The notes below the pieces were generated by a model that was not told the origin of the DNA, searched no databases, and saw only the letters and a list, made by a program, of their open reading frames with translations. Of a stretch of DNA of 64,000 nucleotides, positions 7,442 to 16,604 are shown in pieces. Position numbers and translations under genes: made by a program. Each line of letters begins with the position of its first letter. Positions within the stretch are counted from its first letter, which is position 1. This DNA is from Amycolatopsis tolypomycina (lineage in GTDB: Bacteria; Actinomycetota; Actinomycetes; Mycobacteriales; Pseudonocardiaceae): assembly GCF_900105945.1 (NCBI RefSeq), contig NZ_FNSO01000004.1, positions 6,824,001 to 6,888,000 of the forward strand, read 5' to 3'.

Positions 7442-9135
7442 TGCCCCGCTCTCAGTCGTGCTGTCTGCTCTTCGTCCACCACGTAGTCCTCCGGCAGCCG
7501 GACGAGCGCGTCCGGGTCACCGAGGTACCGCACTTCGACGCCGTACACCTCGCGCGCCGCCGTCACCGAGACATAGCCATCGACGACGTCGGCGAGCACC
7601 GCCGCCACCGGCCGCTCGGCCGGCGGCCCGTACCCGCCGCCGCCGGGCAGCGTGACGTCCACGACGGCCTCCGCGGCCAGCGGCACCCGGCTCTTCGCGG
7701 GCAGGTCCGCCCCACCGCGCAGGCCGAAGCGTCCCGGCGCGCCGGGTTCACCGCCGTCCACCCCGGACGCGGCGGCGCGGACGCGGTCCACGTTCCCGTT
7801 GACGCTCCAGGTAGGCACGCCGAGTGCGCCCATCGTGGTCACCTGTCCGAGGCCGCCGCGGAACCGGCCCGCGCCGCCGGAGTCCACGCGCAGCGCGCGG
7901 GCGTGCTGGACCAGCGGCGCCATGGTCTCGATGACCTCGGTCGGCGTCGACCGCAGCCCGCTCGGGAACCCGGTCGTGGACAGGCCGTCCTGGTCCACCC
8001 GCGCGCCCATCCCGCCGGTCTGGAAGACGTTCAGCATGAAGCCGGGCCCGCGCCAGATGGTCATCCAGAGCGCGTCCGCGCTCGGCGCGATCGCCGTCCG
8101 GGGCAACGCGCCGATCAGCAGCGACGGCAGGAAGTGCCCGATCAGGTGCCGGGACGCGACTGGGGCCGGCGGCAGGCAGTTCAGCACCGAGCCTTCGGGC
8201 GCGGTGACGTGCACCGGCCGGAACGACCCGGCGTTGTGCGGCACCTCCGGCGAGATCGCGGCCTTGACGGCGAACGACGCGTACGCCCGCGTGTAGTTGA
8301 GCACCACGTTGATCCCGCGACGGCTCTGCGGCGAGGAGCCCGCGAAGTCGAGGTGGATTTCGTCGCCGGCCACCGTGGCCGTGACGCGCAGGACGATCTC
8401 CTCGTCTTCGAAGCCGTCGGTGCCGATCTCGTTGGTGTACGTGCCGTCCGGGAGTTTCCGCAGCGCGTCGCGCAGTGCCAGCTCCGAACGGTCCATGATC
8501 TCGGCGGCGACTGCGTCGAGGCTGTCGAGGCCGAGCTCGTCCAGCAGCCGCAGCAGGCTCGCCGCGCCGACCTCGTTGCCGGTGACCTGCGCGTACAGGT
8601 CGCCGACGGTCTCCTCCGGCGTCCGGACGTTCGCCCGGATCAGCCGCTCCAGGTCCGTGTTGACCTCGCCAGCGCGGAGGAACTTCATGATCGGCAGGCG
8701 CAGGCCCTCTTCGAAGACCTCGTGGGCCTCGGCGGACACCAGCCGCCCGCCGATGTCCGGCGCGTGGCAGCAGGACGCGAACCACGCGACCAGCCGGCCG
8801 CCGCGGAACACCGGCGTCGCCACCGTGATGTCGTTGATCTGCCCCGCCGTCTGCCACGGGTCGTTGGTGAGCAGCACGTCCCCGGGTTCGAGGGTCTCCG
8901 GCGGGTGGGCCGCGACGAAGTGGTGCATGCCGGTCGCCATCGCGTTGATGTGTCCGGGCGTGCCCCCGACGGACTGGCCGATCATCTCGCCGCGCGAGTC
9001 GAACACCGCGCAGGCGAGGTCGAGCGACTCGCGGACGACCGCGGAAAAGGCCGTGTTGACCAGCGCGTTCTGCTGTTCGGCGAGGATCGAGTGGAGGCGG
9101 TTGCCGAACAGCCCGGCCAGGATCGGATCGCTCAC
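7438..9135 (-). CDS. hyuB: Hydantoinase B / oxoprolinase family beta subunit
   Basis: A 565-residue HyuB-type subunit of ATP-dependent hydantoinase, oxoprolinase or acetone-carboxylase-like enzymes. Typical blocks are the N-terminal NRLHSILAEQQNAL, the SCCHAPDIGG metal-site region, NYTRAYASFAVKA, and the late Gly-rich LPGGGGYGPP. GTG 9135 was chosen because it overlaps the hyuA stop codon (GTGA) and begins the family-typical SDPILAGLFGNRL. HyuA supplies the ATPase/actin-like part; HyuB the hydrolytic or carboxylating part. Candidate substrates are N-methylhydantoin, 5-oxoproline or a related cyclic amide; the sequence does not decide. Confidence 0.88.
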   Translation of the reverse strand: MSDPILAGLFGNRLHSILAEQQNALVNTAFSAVVRESLDLACAVFDSRGEMIGQSVGGTPGHINAMATGMHHFVAAHPPETLEPGDVLLTNDPWQTAGQINDITVATPVFRGGRLVAWFASCCHAPDIGGRLVSAEAHEVFEEGLRLPIMKFLRAGEVNTDLERLIRANVRTPEETVGDLYAQVTGNEVGAASLLRLLDELGLDSLDAVAAEIMDRSELALRDALRKLPDGTYTNEIGTDGFEDEEIVLRVTATVAGDEIHLDFAGSSPQSRRGINVVLNYTRAYASFAVKAAISPEVPHNAGSFRPVHVTAPEGSVLNCLPPAPVASRHLIGHFLPSLLIGALPRTAIAPSADALWMTIWRGPGFMLNVFQTGGMGARVDQDGLSTTGFPSGLRSTPTEVIETMAPLVQHARALRVDSGGAGRFRGGLGQVTTMGALGVPTWSVNGNVDRVRAAASGVDGGEPGAPGRFGLRGGADLPAKSRVPLAAEAVVDVTLPGGGGYGPPAERPVAAVLADVVDGYVSVTAAREVYGVEVRYLGDPDALVRLPEDYVVDEEQTARLRAGQ

Positions 9136-11150
9136 ACCGTCACCTCCAGCGCCCCGTCCTCCCGGACGACGCAGTGCGCGCCGGGCGGGACGACCACAGT
9201 GGACTCGCGTTCCTCCACGATGGCCGGTCCGTCGACGCGGCTGCCCGGCGCCAGCCGGTACCGGTCGAACACCGCCGTGTCGACAAATCCACCAGTCGCC
9301 GGGAACCAGGCCTTGCGGGTGCCCTTGCGCGCCTCGCCCGCGGGCTGCACGGGAAGCCGCAGTGTCACGGACGGCTTCGGCCCGCTGGACACCACTCGCC
9401 AGTTCAGCACCTCGACGCCGACCTCGGGCCCGGTGCGCCGGTAGAGCGCGCGGTAGGTGCGGGTGAACTCGTCGATCAGGCTTTCCGGCCAGGGGCCGTC
9501 GTGGACCGGGACGCGGATCTCGTAGCCCTGCCCGGCGTACCGCATCTCGGCGACGCGGCGGTGCGTCACGTCGTCCACGCCGGACTTGGCGAGCAGCGCC
9601 GCGCCTTCGGCCTCCATCTCGGCGAACAGCGCGTCGACCTGCGCCCACTCGAGGTCGTGGACGGCCGCGCGCGCCGAGCGCACGAAGTCGAACGCCAGCG
9701 GCGCGGTGAGGAACCCGGCCGCGCTCAGCACCCCGGCGGCGGGCGGCGCGACCACCGACGGCGCCCCGAGCGCCCGCGCGACGCCGGCGCCGTGCACCGG
9801 GCCCGCCCCGCCGAAGGTGTACATCGGCAGCTTCGCCGGGTCGTGCCCGCGCTCGACGGCGTGGACCCGGGCCGCGTTGGCCATGTCTTCGTTGACGCTG
9901 GTGTGGATGCCCCACGCGGCTTCTTCGACACTCACGCCGAGCGGAGCGGCGATCCTTTCGGAGAGCACTGCTCTCGCCGCGTCGGTGTCCAGGCGCATGC
10001 TGCCGCCGAGGAAGTAGCCCGGGTCGAGGTAGCCGAGGACGAGGTCGGCGTCGGTGACCGTGGGCTCGGTGCCGCCGCGGCCGTAGCAGACCGGGCCGGG
10101 TTCGGACCCCGCCGAGTCGGGGCCGACGGTGAGCAGGCCCAGCGCGTCGATCCGGGCGATCGACCCGCCGCCGACGCCGATCTCGATCATGTCGGTGACC
10201 GGCACCCGCACCGGCAGCCCGGACCCGGGCAGCAGCCGGTACTTGCGGTCCACTTCGAACTCGTGCGTGACCAGCGGTGTGCCGCCGGCGATCAGGCACA
10301 GCTTGGCCGTGGTGCCGCCCATGTCGAAGGCGAGCAGCTCCGGCGGGCCCAGCTCCGCGGCCGCCAGCGCGCCGCCGGCCGGGCCGGACTCGAGGATCCG
10401 GATCGGGAACCGGGCCGCGGTGTCCACAGTGGCCAGTCCGCCGCTGGAGAGCATGATGTGCGGCGCGCGGGTGATCCCCAGCCGGCGCAGCCGCTGCTCG
10501 AGGTCGCGCAGGTACCGCTCGGTGCGGTCCTGGACGTAGACGTTGGCGACCGTGGTCGACGTCCGCTCGAACTCGCGGATCTCCGGGACGACGTCGGACG
10601 ACAGCGCCACCCGCAGCGCGGGCGCGACCTCGGCGAGGATCTCGCCCGCCCGGCGTTCGTGCGCGGGATTGGTGAAGGAGTGCAGGAAACAGACGGCGAC
10701 GGCCTCGATCCCCCGCGCGGCCAGCTCCCGGCCGAGGCGGGCGACGAACTCCTCGTCGAGTCCGGCGTGGACGGATCCGTCGGCGAGGATCCGCTCCGGG
10801 ACGTCGAAGCGCAGGTGCCGCGGCACGAGCGGGGCGGGCAGCTCCAGGTGCAGGTCGTACAGCTCGTACCGGTGCTCGCGGCGCATCTCGAGGACGTCGC
10901 GGAAGCCGGCGGTCGCCAGCAGCGCGGTGCGCGAGCCCGTGCGTTCGATCAGGGCGTTCGTGACCAGCGTCGTCCCGTGCACCACCTGCTCGACGGCGCC
11001 GAGCCCGGGCAGCAGCGCGGCCAGGCCCTCCTCGACCGCACGGGCCGGCTCGTCGTGCGTGGTCAGGACCTTGTGGACGGCGACGATGCCGGTCTCGTCC
11101 ACCGCGCAGAGGTCGGTGAACGTGCCGCCGATGTCGACGCCGATCCTCAT
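9132..11150 (-). CDS. hyuA: Hydantoinase A / oxoprolinase family alpha subunit
   Basis: A 672-residue HyuA subunit with the N-terminal phosphate-binding motif RIGVDIGGTFTD, the GTTLVTNALIERTGSRTAL region, and the DMGGTTAKLCLI second phosphate loop of the ASKHA fold. The GVGGGSIARID and HAVERGHDPAKLPMYTFGG blocks are also standard. It uses ATP to drive opening of an amide ring or carboxylation together with HyuB. ATG 11150 overlaps the TPP-enzyme stop (ATGA), and its own stop overlaps the hyuB start, so the three are translationally coupled. Length is normal. Confidence 0.9.
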   Translation of the reverse strand: MRIGVDIGGTFTDLCAVDETGIVAVHKVLTTHDEPARAVEEGLAALLPGLGAVEQVVHGTTLVTNALIERTGSRTALLATAGFRDVLEMRREHRYELYDLHLELPAPLVPRHLRFDVPERILADGSVHAGLDEEFVARLGRELAARGIEAVAVCFLHSFTNPAHERRAGEILAEVAPALRVALSSDVVPEIREFERTSTTVANVYVQDRTERYLRDLEQRLRRLGITRAPHIMLSSGGLATVDTAARFPIRILESGPAGGALAAAELGPPELLAFDMGGTTAKLCLIAGGTPLVTHEFEVDRKYRLLPGSGLPVRVPVTDMIEIGVGGGSIARIDALGLLTVGPDSAGSEPGPVCYGRGGTEPTVTDADLVLGYLDPGYFLGGSMRLDTDAARAVLSERIAAPLGVSVEEAAWGIHTSVNEDMANAARVHAVERGHDPAKLPMYTFGGAGPVHGAGVARALGAPSVVAPPAAGVLSAAGFLTAPLAFDFVRSARAAVHDLEWAQVDALFAEMEAEGAALLAKSGVDDVTHRRVAEMRYAGQGYEIRVPVHDGPWPESLIDEFTRTYRALYRRTGPEVGVEVLNWRVVSSGPKPSVTLRLPVQPAGEARKGTRKAWFPATGGFVDTAVFDRYRLAPGSRVDGPAIVEERESTVVVPPGAHCVVREDGALEVTV

Positions 11151-12769
11151 GTCCGGTACCACCGCGGCGAGGTGTTCAGCGGCGGCTTCAGCTTCGCCTT
11201 GACGACCAGCACGTTCGGCTCGTCGGACTCGACGAACTCGCCGAGCAGCCGCCGGAACGCGCGCCCGAAGCCGGAGACACGGTCGGCGTGCACGCCGAAC
11301 GACCGGGCGAGGCCGACGAAGTCCGGGCTGTCCCAGTCGACGCCGCGGTGCGGCAGGCCCTCGCGGTCCTGGTCGTAGCGCAGCATGCCGTACCCGCCGT
11401 CGTCGACCAGGACGACGGTGACCGGCAGCTGCTCCTGCGCGAGCGTCGCGAGGTCGCCGCAGCCGTAGAGGAAACCGCCGTCACCGGTGATGCAGATGGC
11501 CCGCCCGGTGCCGGCCGCCGCCGCGCCGAGCGACGCCGGGAAGCCGTAGCCGAGGGTGCCCCAGCCCATCGGGTAGGCGAGCTTGCGCGGCGCCCGCACC
11601 CGGTGGAAGCCGCCGACCCAGTAGCCGGCGACACACATGTCCGAGACGAGCACCGCGTCCGTGGGCAGCACCTCGTCCAAAGTGGACAAGAAGTCGTAGG
11701 CCTGCGGTTCTTCGTCGCGGATCCGCTGGCGCACCCGCCGTCCGATGCCGGCCAGCCGCAGCGTGATGTCGTCGAGCCCGTCCCGCTGCTTCGGCAGCAG
11801 CCGCTCGACGATCGAGCGCGCGTCGCCGACCAGCGTCAGGTCGGGCCGGTAGTTCTTGGCAGCGTCGTCGGCGTCGACGTTGACCGCGATCAGCTGGGGC
11901 GGCTTGGGCATCCGCCAGTTCTGCGTCATCAGGCCGTCGAAGTCGGTGCCGATGGCGAGCACGACGTCGGCCTCGTCCCACAGCTCGCCGACCTCCGGCG
12001 TGTGCACCGGGTTCGGCGCCAGGCACGGGTGGTCGAGCGGGAGCAGCCCGCGCGCGGCGAACGTGGTGATCACCGGCGCGGCGAGCTTCTCGGCGAGCGC
12101 GCCGATCGCGTCGCCGGCCCCCGACCGCAGCGCGCCGCCGCCGGCCCAGATCAGCGGGTGCTGTGCGTCGGACAGCATCGCCTCGGCGCGCGCGAGGTCG
12201 GGGACGTCGATGTCGGGCTTGCGGTGCGGGGCGGGCGGACGGCGGCGGGGCACCTGTTCGCGCAGGTAGTCGGTGGGCACGCCGAGGTAGACGGGGCCGC
12301 TCTGCGGCAGCTGCGCGAGCCGGGCGGCGCGGTGGACGGTGGTGCCGATCTGGTCGGGGGCCCGCACGGTGAAGCCGCCCTTGGTGACCGGTGCGAACAT
12401 CGCCTGCTGGTCGGACGTCTCGTGCAGCACGCCGCGGACGACGCCGGGCCGCCGCAGCGTCGAGGGGATGTCGGTGGCGATCACCAGCACCGGGGCCGCG
12501 GACGCCATGGCTTCGCCGACCGCGCCGAGCGTGTTCGCCGCACCGGGACCGGTGGTGACCAGTGCGACGCCGAGCTTGCCGGTGGCGCGGGCGTAGCCGT
12601 CGGCGGCGTACCCGGCGGTCTGTTCGTGGCGAACGCCGACGAGCTTGATGCGGGTTTCACCGAGGGCCTCCCACAGTGGCAGGTTGTGCACCCCCGGAAG
12701 GCCGAAGACGATCTCCGTTCCGAGCGCTTCCAGCGCGTCCACCAGCTCCCGAGCACCACTCACAGCCAC
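11147..12769 (-). CDS. Thiamine-diphosphate-dependent enzyme, acetolactate synthase/benzoylformate decarboxylase type
   Basis: About 540 residues with the three-domain layout of the acetolactate-synthase/2-oxoacid-decarboxylase superfamily. The catalytic glutamate is E49 in GVRHEQTAGYAADGYAR, the GTGPGAANTLGAVGEA-type loop is present, and the TPP/Mg motif begins at GDGGFLYGCGDLATL. The usual NN at the end of that motif is DD (VLVDDGGYG). GTG 12769 or 12763 are both possible starts. It probably cleaves or joins a C-C bond of a 2-oxo acid from the same pathway. It is the second gene of the hydantoinase operon. Confidence 0.85.
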   Translation of the reverse strand: MAVSGARELVDALEALGTEIVFGLPGVHNLPLWEALGETRIKLVGVRHEQTAGYAADGYARATGKLGVALVTTGPGAANTLGAVGEAMASAAPVLVIATDIPSTLRRPGVVRGVLHETSDQQAMFAPVTKGGFTVRAPDQIGTTVHRAARLAQLPQSGPVYLGVPTDYLREQVPRRRPPAPHRKPDIDVPDLARAEAMLSDAQHPLIWAGGGALRSGAGDAIGALAEKLAAPVITTFAARGLLPLDHPCLAPNPVHTPEVGELWDEADVVLAIGTDFDGLMTQNWRMPKPPQLIAVNVDADDAAKNYRPDLTLVGDARSIVERLLPKQRDGLDDITLRLAGIGRRVRQRIRDEEPQAYDFLSTLDEVLPTDAVLVSDMCVAGYWVGGFHRVRAPRKLAYPMGWGTLGYGFPASLGAAAAGTGRAICITGDGGFLYGCGDLATLAQEQLPVTVVLVDDGGYGMLRYDQDREGLPHRGVDWDSPDFVGLARSFGVHADRVSGFGRAFRRLLGEFVESDEPNVLVVKAKLKPPLNTSPRWYRT

Positions 12770-12785
12770 GGCCTGGATACTGCCA

Positions 12786-12800
12786 GATCGTTCAACGATC
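12786..12800. promoter_or_regulatory. 15-bp palindrome GATCGTTCAACGATC before the TPP-enzyme gene
   Basis: Perfect 7-bp arms (GATCGTT / AACGATC) flank one central base in the 44-bp gap between the FAD oxidoreductase and TPP-enzyme genes. The GTT-N-AAC core resembles FCD-type GntR operators. It is a candidate operator for the GntR protein encoded at the end of this operon; binding is inferred. Confidence 0.45.
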
Positions 12801-12813
12801 GGGCAATCAGGCC

Positions 12814-13989
12814 CTAGACGATGTTGTGCTCGGCGCTCGCCGCTCCCGCCGCGAACCGGCGGACGTCGAGCCCGGCGATGTCCACCGCCGGGCGTCGGCC
12901 CAGGTAGAGGTCCCGGATCAGCTCGCCGGTGGCCGGGCCCATCTGGAAGCCGTGGCCCGAGAAGCCGGTCGCGTAGAAGAACCGCGACAGCAGGACGCTT
13001 TCCCCGATGATCTGGTTGCGGTCCGGCGTCGTTTCGTACAGCCCGGCCCAGGCCGTCCGGATGCCGGCGTCGAGCACGGCGGGGATCCGGCGGCCCGCCA
13101 GCTCGGCCAGCCGCGGCAGCCACTCACCGGGTTCGTACCGGGTGTCGAAGCCCGGGACGCCGTCGCCGTCGGAGAACGACATCGCCAGACCGGGGCCTTC
13201 GCGGTGGAAGTAGAAGGCCGACGGCATCTCGATGGTGAGCGGAACCGCTTCCGGCAGCCCGGGCACCGGCCCGGTGAACACGACCTGCCGCCGGAACGGG
13301 CGCACCGGCAGGTCCAGCCCGGCCAGCTCGCCGATCCGGCCCGACCACGCGCCGGCCGCGCACACCACCGCGCCGGTCCGGACGAAGCCCGCCGTCGTGA
13401 CCACGCCGGTCAGCACGTCGCCGTCACGCTCGATGCCGGTGACCTCGACGCCGGGCCGCAGCTTCGCGCCGTGCGCGCGGGCCGCCCGCGCGTAGCCCTG
13501 GACGACGGCGTCCGGCGTCGCCTTGGCGTCGTCCGGCGACCACAGCGCGGCCACGACGCCGTCGGTCTCGACGAGCGGGAGCACCTTCTTCGCTTCGCCC
13601 GGGTCGAGCAGCCGGCTGCGGACGCCGTGCTCGCACTGGAGCTCGGCGCAGCGTTCGAAGGCGGGAACGTCGGCGGGGTCGGTGACGAGGTAGAGGTAGC
13701 CGTCGCGGCGGAAGTCGATCTCGGTGCCGAAGTCACGCGAGAAAGCGCTGTACGCGGCCAGCCCGCGCAGGCCGAGCTCGACGTTCACGGGGCTGGTGAA
13801 CGACGACCGGATGCCGCCCGCGGCCTTCGCCGTCGAGCCGCCGCCCAGCTCGCCGCGGTCGAGGAGCAGCACGTCGACCCCGGCTTCGGCGAGCCGGAAC
13901 GCGCAGCTGACGCCGATGACGCCACCGCCGATCACGACGCATTCGGCCATCGGTGGCAAGGGCGTTTCCCCGGCGCCGCGGGCGGTCAT
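12814..13989 (-). CDS. FAD-dependent oxidoreductase, DAO (glycine/sarcosine oxidase) family
   Basis: A 391-residue flavoprotein. The FAD Rossmann motif is VVIGGGVIGVSCAFRLAEAG near residue 17, followed by LLLDRGELGGGSTAKAAGGIR, a typical DAO-superfamily stretch. The C-terminal FSGHGFQMGPATGELI block closes the flavin site, as in sarcosine oxidase and dimethylglycine dehydrogenase-like enzymes. It probably oxidises an amine or amino acid, releasing an imine that hydrolyses. It is the first gene of the hydantoinase operon, with a 44-bp gap to the TPP enzyme. ATG 13989 faces the divergent acyltransferase gene across about 80 bp. Confidence 0.85.
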   Translation of the reverse strand: MTARGAGETPLPPMAECVVIGGGVIGVSCAFRLAEAGVDVLLLDRGELGGGSTAKAAGGIRSSFTSPVNVELGLRGLAAYSAFSRDFGTEIDFRRDGYLYLVTDPADVPAFERCAELQCEHGVRSRLLDPGEAKKVLPLVETDGVVAALWSPDDAKATPDAVVQGYARAARAHGAKLRPGVEVTGIERDGDVLTGVVTTAGFVRTGAVVCAAGAWSGRIGELAGLDLPVRPFRRQVVFTGPVPGLPEAVPLTIEMPSAFYFHREGPGLAMSFSDGDGVPGFDTRYEPGEWLPRLAELAGRRIPAVLDAGIRTAWAGLYETTPDRNQIIGESVLLSRFFYATGFSGHGFQMGPATGELIRDLYLGRRPAVDIAGLDVRRFAAGAASAEHNIV

Positions 13990-14069
13990 ACTCGCCAGAG
14001 TAGAACGTGATCCACCGGCGGCCCCCGAGCGCGTAGAGTCGGCGTGCCGAGCTCGAGAGGTGATGTCCC

Positions 14070-15434
14070 ATGGCGATGATGCCCGTGACCGATTCGATGT
14101 TCCTCCTCGTCGAAACGCGCGAGCATCCGATGCACGTGGGCGGTCTGCAGCTGTTCAAGAAACCCGACGGCGCGGGCGACGAGTACCTGCGCGATGTCCG
14201 GAACAGCCTGCTCGAATCGGACAACATGCGGTCGGTGTTCCGGCGCCGCCCGGCCAGGCCGGTGAACACGATGGGCCACGTGGCCTGGGCGAACGACACC
14301 GAGCTGGAGCTCGACTACCACTTCCGGCACTCGGCGCTGCCGCGGCCGGGCCGGGTCCGGGAGCTGCTGGAGCTGACGTCCCGCTGGCACAGCACCCTGC
14401 TCGACCGGCACCGCCCGCTCTGGGAGACCCACCTCATCGAGGGGCTCGACGACGGCCGGTTCGCCGTCTACACGAAGGTGCACCACGCGCTGATGGACGG
14501 CGTCTCGGCGCTGCGCCAGCTGCAGGGCACGCTGTCGGACGACCCCACGGACATGGACTGCCCGCCGTGGTGGGGCACCCGGCGCGCGCCCGGCGGCGAG
14601 CGCGAGAAGCGCCCGCGGTCGCTGCTCGGGACGGCGCGGAAGACCGCCAACCAGCTCGCGAGCCTGGCGCCGGCCGCGATGAAGGTGGCGCGGGAGGCGT
14701 TCGGCGAGCACACCCTGACGCTGCCGGGGCAGGCGCCGAAGACGATGTTCAACGTGCCGATCGGCGGCGCGCGGCGGTTCGCGGCGCAGAAGTGGTCGCT
14801 GGACCGCGTCCGGCAGGTGGCGACGGCGGCCGGGGTGTCGCGCAACGACGTCGTGCTCGCGATGTGCTCGGGCGCGCTGCGGGACTACCTGATCGAACAG
14901 CGCGCGCTGCCGGACGCGCCACTGATCGCGATGGTGCCGGTGTCGCTGCGCCGCCAGAACGACCCCGGCGAAGCGGCGGGCAACAACATCGGCGCGCTGC
15001 TGTGCAACCTGGCCACCGACCTGCCCGACGCGGGCAAGCGGCTCGTCACGATCCACCAGTCGATGCGCAACGGCAAGCGGCTGTTCTCGGAGCTGACGCC
15101 GCTGCAGACGCTGCTGCTGTCGGCGGTGAACGTCGCCCAGCTCGGCGTCTCGCCGATCCCGGGCGTCGTCAAGAACACGCGGCCGCCGTTCAACCTGGTG
15201 ATCTCGAACGTGCCCGGCCCGCGCAAGCAGATGTACTGGAACGGCGCCCAGCTCGACGGCATCTACCCGGCGTCGGTGCTGCTCGACGGCCAGGCCGTGA
15301 ACATCACGCTGACGAGCAACGGCGACCACCTCGACTTCGGCGTCACCGGCTGCCGCCGGAGCGTCCCGCACCTGCAGCGGATCCTGACACACCTCGACAC
15401 GGCCTTGGTGGAACTCGAAGCTGCGGTAAGGTAG
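14070..15434 (+). CDS. WS/DGAT wax ester synthase/diacylglycerol acyltransferase
   Basis: A 454-residue bifunctional WS/DGAT-type O-acyltransferase. The active-site motif HHxxxDG is present as HHALMDG at residues 138-144, and the C-terminal NLVISNVPGP and DFGVTGCRRSVPHLQ blocks are typical. These enzymes make storage triacylglycerol or wax esters from acyl-CoA and work at the membrane or lipid-body surface. The ATG start follows GAGAGG. It is transcribed alone, about 130 bp before pqqA. Confidence 0.9.
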   Translation: MAMMPVTDSMFLLVETREHPMHVGGLQLFKKPDGAGDEYLRDVRNSLLESDNMRSVFRRRPARPVNTMGHVAWANDTELELDYHFRHSALPRPGRVRELLELTSRWHSTLLDRHRPLWETHLIEGLDDGRFAVYTKVHHALMDGVSALRQLQGTLSDDPTDMDCPPWWGTRRAPGGEREKRPRSLLGTARKTANQLASLAPAAMKVAREAFGEHTLTLPGQAPKTMFNVPIGGARRFAAQKWSLDRVRQVATAAGVSRNDVVLAMCSGALRDYLIEQRALPDAPLIAMVPVSLRRQNDPGEAAGNNIGALLCNLATDLPDAGKRLVTIHQSMRNGKRLFSELTPLQTLLLSAVNVAQLGVSPIPGVVKNTRPPFNLVISNVPGPRKQMYWNGAQLDGIYPASVLLDGQAVNITLTSNGDHLDFGVTGCRRSVPHLQRILTHLDTALVELEAAVR

Positions 15435-15561
15435 CCCGCTCACCGGCACGCCTGCTCCCCCATCGGAAGGAAACTTTCCGAAAGCGGGGCGATAATGCTG
15501 TTCAGGCGGCTCTCCCCGCTCCTAGGGTGGCGACGATCACCCCCGGAGAGAGGAGCAGGGC

Positions 15562-15648
15562 ATGACCGAGGAGTGGACGACCCCCGACTTCGTCGAGTAC
15601 GAAACCCCGATGGAGGTCACCGCGTACGCGGCCCGCATGGCGGACTGA
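15562..15648 (+). CDS. pqqA: PqqA, precursor peptide of pyrroloquinoline quinone
   Basis: A 28-codon gene. The encoded peptide has the EVTAY block in which E18 and Y22 are spaced as in all PqqA peptides (Glu-x-x-x-Tyr), the two residues that PqqE cross-links to form PQQ. AGAGAGGAG precedes the ATG at a good distance. pqqC begins 3 bases after the stop. Its length and W5/Y13/Y22 pattern match known PqqA. Assignment is firm because the other pqq genes follow directly. Confidence 0.95.
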   Translation: MTEEWTTPDFVEYETPMEVTAYAARMAD

Positions 15649-15651
15649 CCG

Positions 15652-16341
15652 ATGCCGGTCGAGCCACTCCCGGAAAGCGCATTCATCGAGGCGTTGCGCG
15701 GGCTTTCCGGCCGGTACTGGGGCACGCACCCGTTCCACCGCCGGCTGCACGCGGGCGAGCTCGACGAGCGCGCGCTGCGGATCTGGGCGGCGAACCGCTG
15801 GTACTACCAGTGCGTGCTGCCGCAGAAGGACGCGGCGATCATCAGCAACTGCCCGCTGCCGGAGATCCGCCGCCAGTGGCTCGACCGGATCGTCTACCAC
15901 GACGGCGCGAGCGCCGGGACCGGCGGCATCGAACGCTGGCTGCGGCTCTGCACGGCGGTCGGGCTGTCCCGCGACGAGGTGCTCGACGAACGGCACGTCG
16001 CGCCCGGCGTCCGGTTCGCCGTGGACGCCTACGTGACCTTCGCGCGGACGAAACCGTGGCAGGAGGCCGTCGCCTCCGGGCTGACCGAGATGTTCGCCGG
16101 CCACCTGATGCAGCAGCGGGTGGCGGACATGCTCGCCCACTACGCGTGGATTTCCCCCGACGACCTCGCCTACTTCACCAACCGGATCGACAAGGTTTCC
16201 GGCGAAGGCAAGGACACGCTCGACATCGTGGTCCGCCACTGCGTCACGCGCGAGCAGCAGGAGCGCGCGATCGCGGCGCTGGCGTTCAAGTGCGACGTCC
16301 TGTGGTCGATGCTCGACGCGATCGAACGGGCGGCCGCGTGA
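15652..16341 (+). CDS. pqqC: Pyrroloquinoline-quinone synthase PqqC
   Basis: The 229-residue protein is the final enzyme of PQQ biosynthesis, a cofactorless oxidase that closes the ring and oxidises the intermediate with O2. It shows family blocks HPFHRRLHAGEL, NRWYYQCVLPQKDAAII, FAGHLMQQRVADML and NRIDKVSGEGKDTLDIV. It lies 3 bp after pqqA and its stop codon overlaps the pqqD start (GTGA). Length is typical. Confidence 0.95.
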   Translation: MPVEPLPESAFIEALRGLSGRYWGTHPFHRRLHAGELDERALRIWAANRWYYQCVLPQKDAAIISNCPLPEIRRQWLDRIVYHDGASAGTGGIERWLRLCTAVGLSRDEVLDERHVAPGVRFAVDAYVTFARTKPWQEAVASGLTEMFAGHLMQQRVADMLAHYAWISPDDLAYFTNRIDKVSGEGKDTLDIVVRHCVTREQQERAIAALAFKCDVLWSMLDAIERAAA

Positions 16342-16604
16342 TCACCGCCGAGTCCGTGCCCCGGCTGCGCCGCGGCGTGCGGCTGTCCTTCGACCACGTC
16401 CGGGAGACGCACGTGCTGCTGTTCCCCGAAGGCGTCCTGGTGCCGAACGCCACGGCGGCGGCGGTGCTCGAACTCTGCGACGGCGCCCGGTCCGTCACCG
16501 AGATCACGACGGCGCTTTCGCGGCGCTACTCCGGCGTGGTCGCCCAAGACGTCCTCGCGGTCCTCTCCCGGCTGGGCGAACGGCGGGTCGTCGCATGGAC
16601 GTGA
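16338..16604 (+). CDS. pqqD: PqqD, PqqA-binding chaperone
   Basis: An 88-residue RiPP-recognition-element protein that presents PqqA to the radical SAM enzyme PqqE. It has the expected VPRLRRGVRLSFDHVRETHVL strand region, FPEGVLVPNATAAAVLELCDG, and a helical C-terminus. It starts with GTG overlapping the pqqC stop codon by 4 bases and ends 10 bases inside pqqE, so translation of all three is coupled. Confidence 0.92.
   Translation: MITAESVPRLRRGVRLSFDHVRETHVLLFPEGVLVPNATAAAVLELCDGARSVTEITTALSRRYSGVVAQDVLAVLSRLGERRVVAWT

Noticed and set aside
11147..12769. Biosynthetic acetolactate synthase (ilvB)
   Set aside because: No ilvN or ilvC adjoins it, the TPP motif has DD in place of NN, and its operon is catabolic.
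5938..13989. Creatinine degradation operon
   Set aside because: HyuAB and a sarcosine-oxidase-like protein fit, but no creatinine deaminase or carbamoylsarcosine amidohydrolase is present, while TPP and SDR enzymes are not part of that route.
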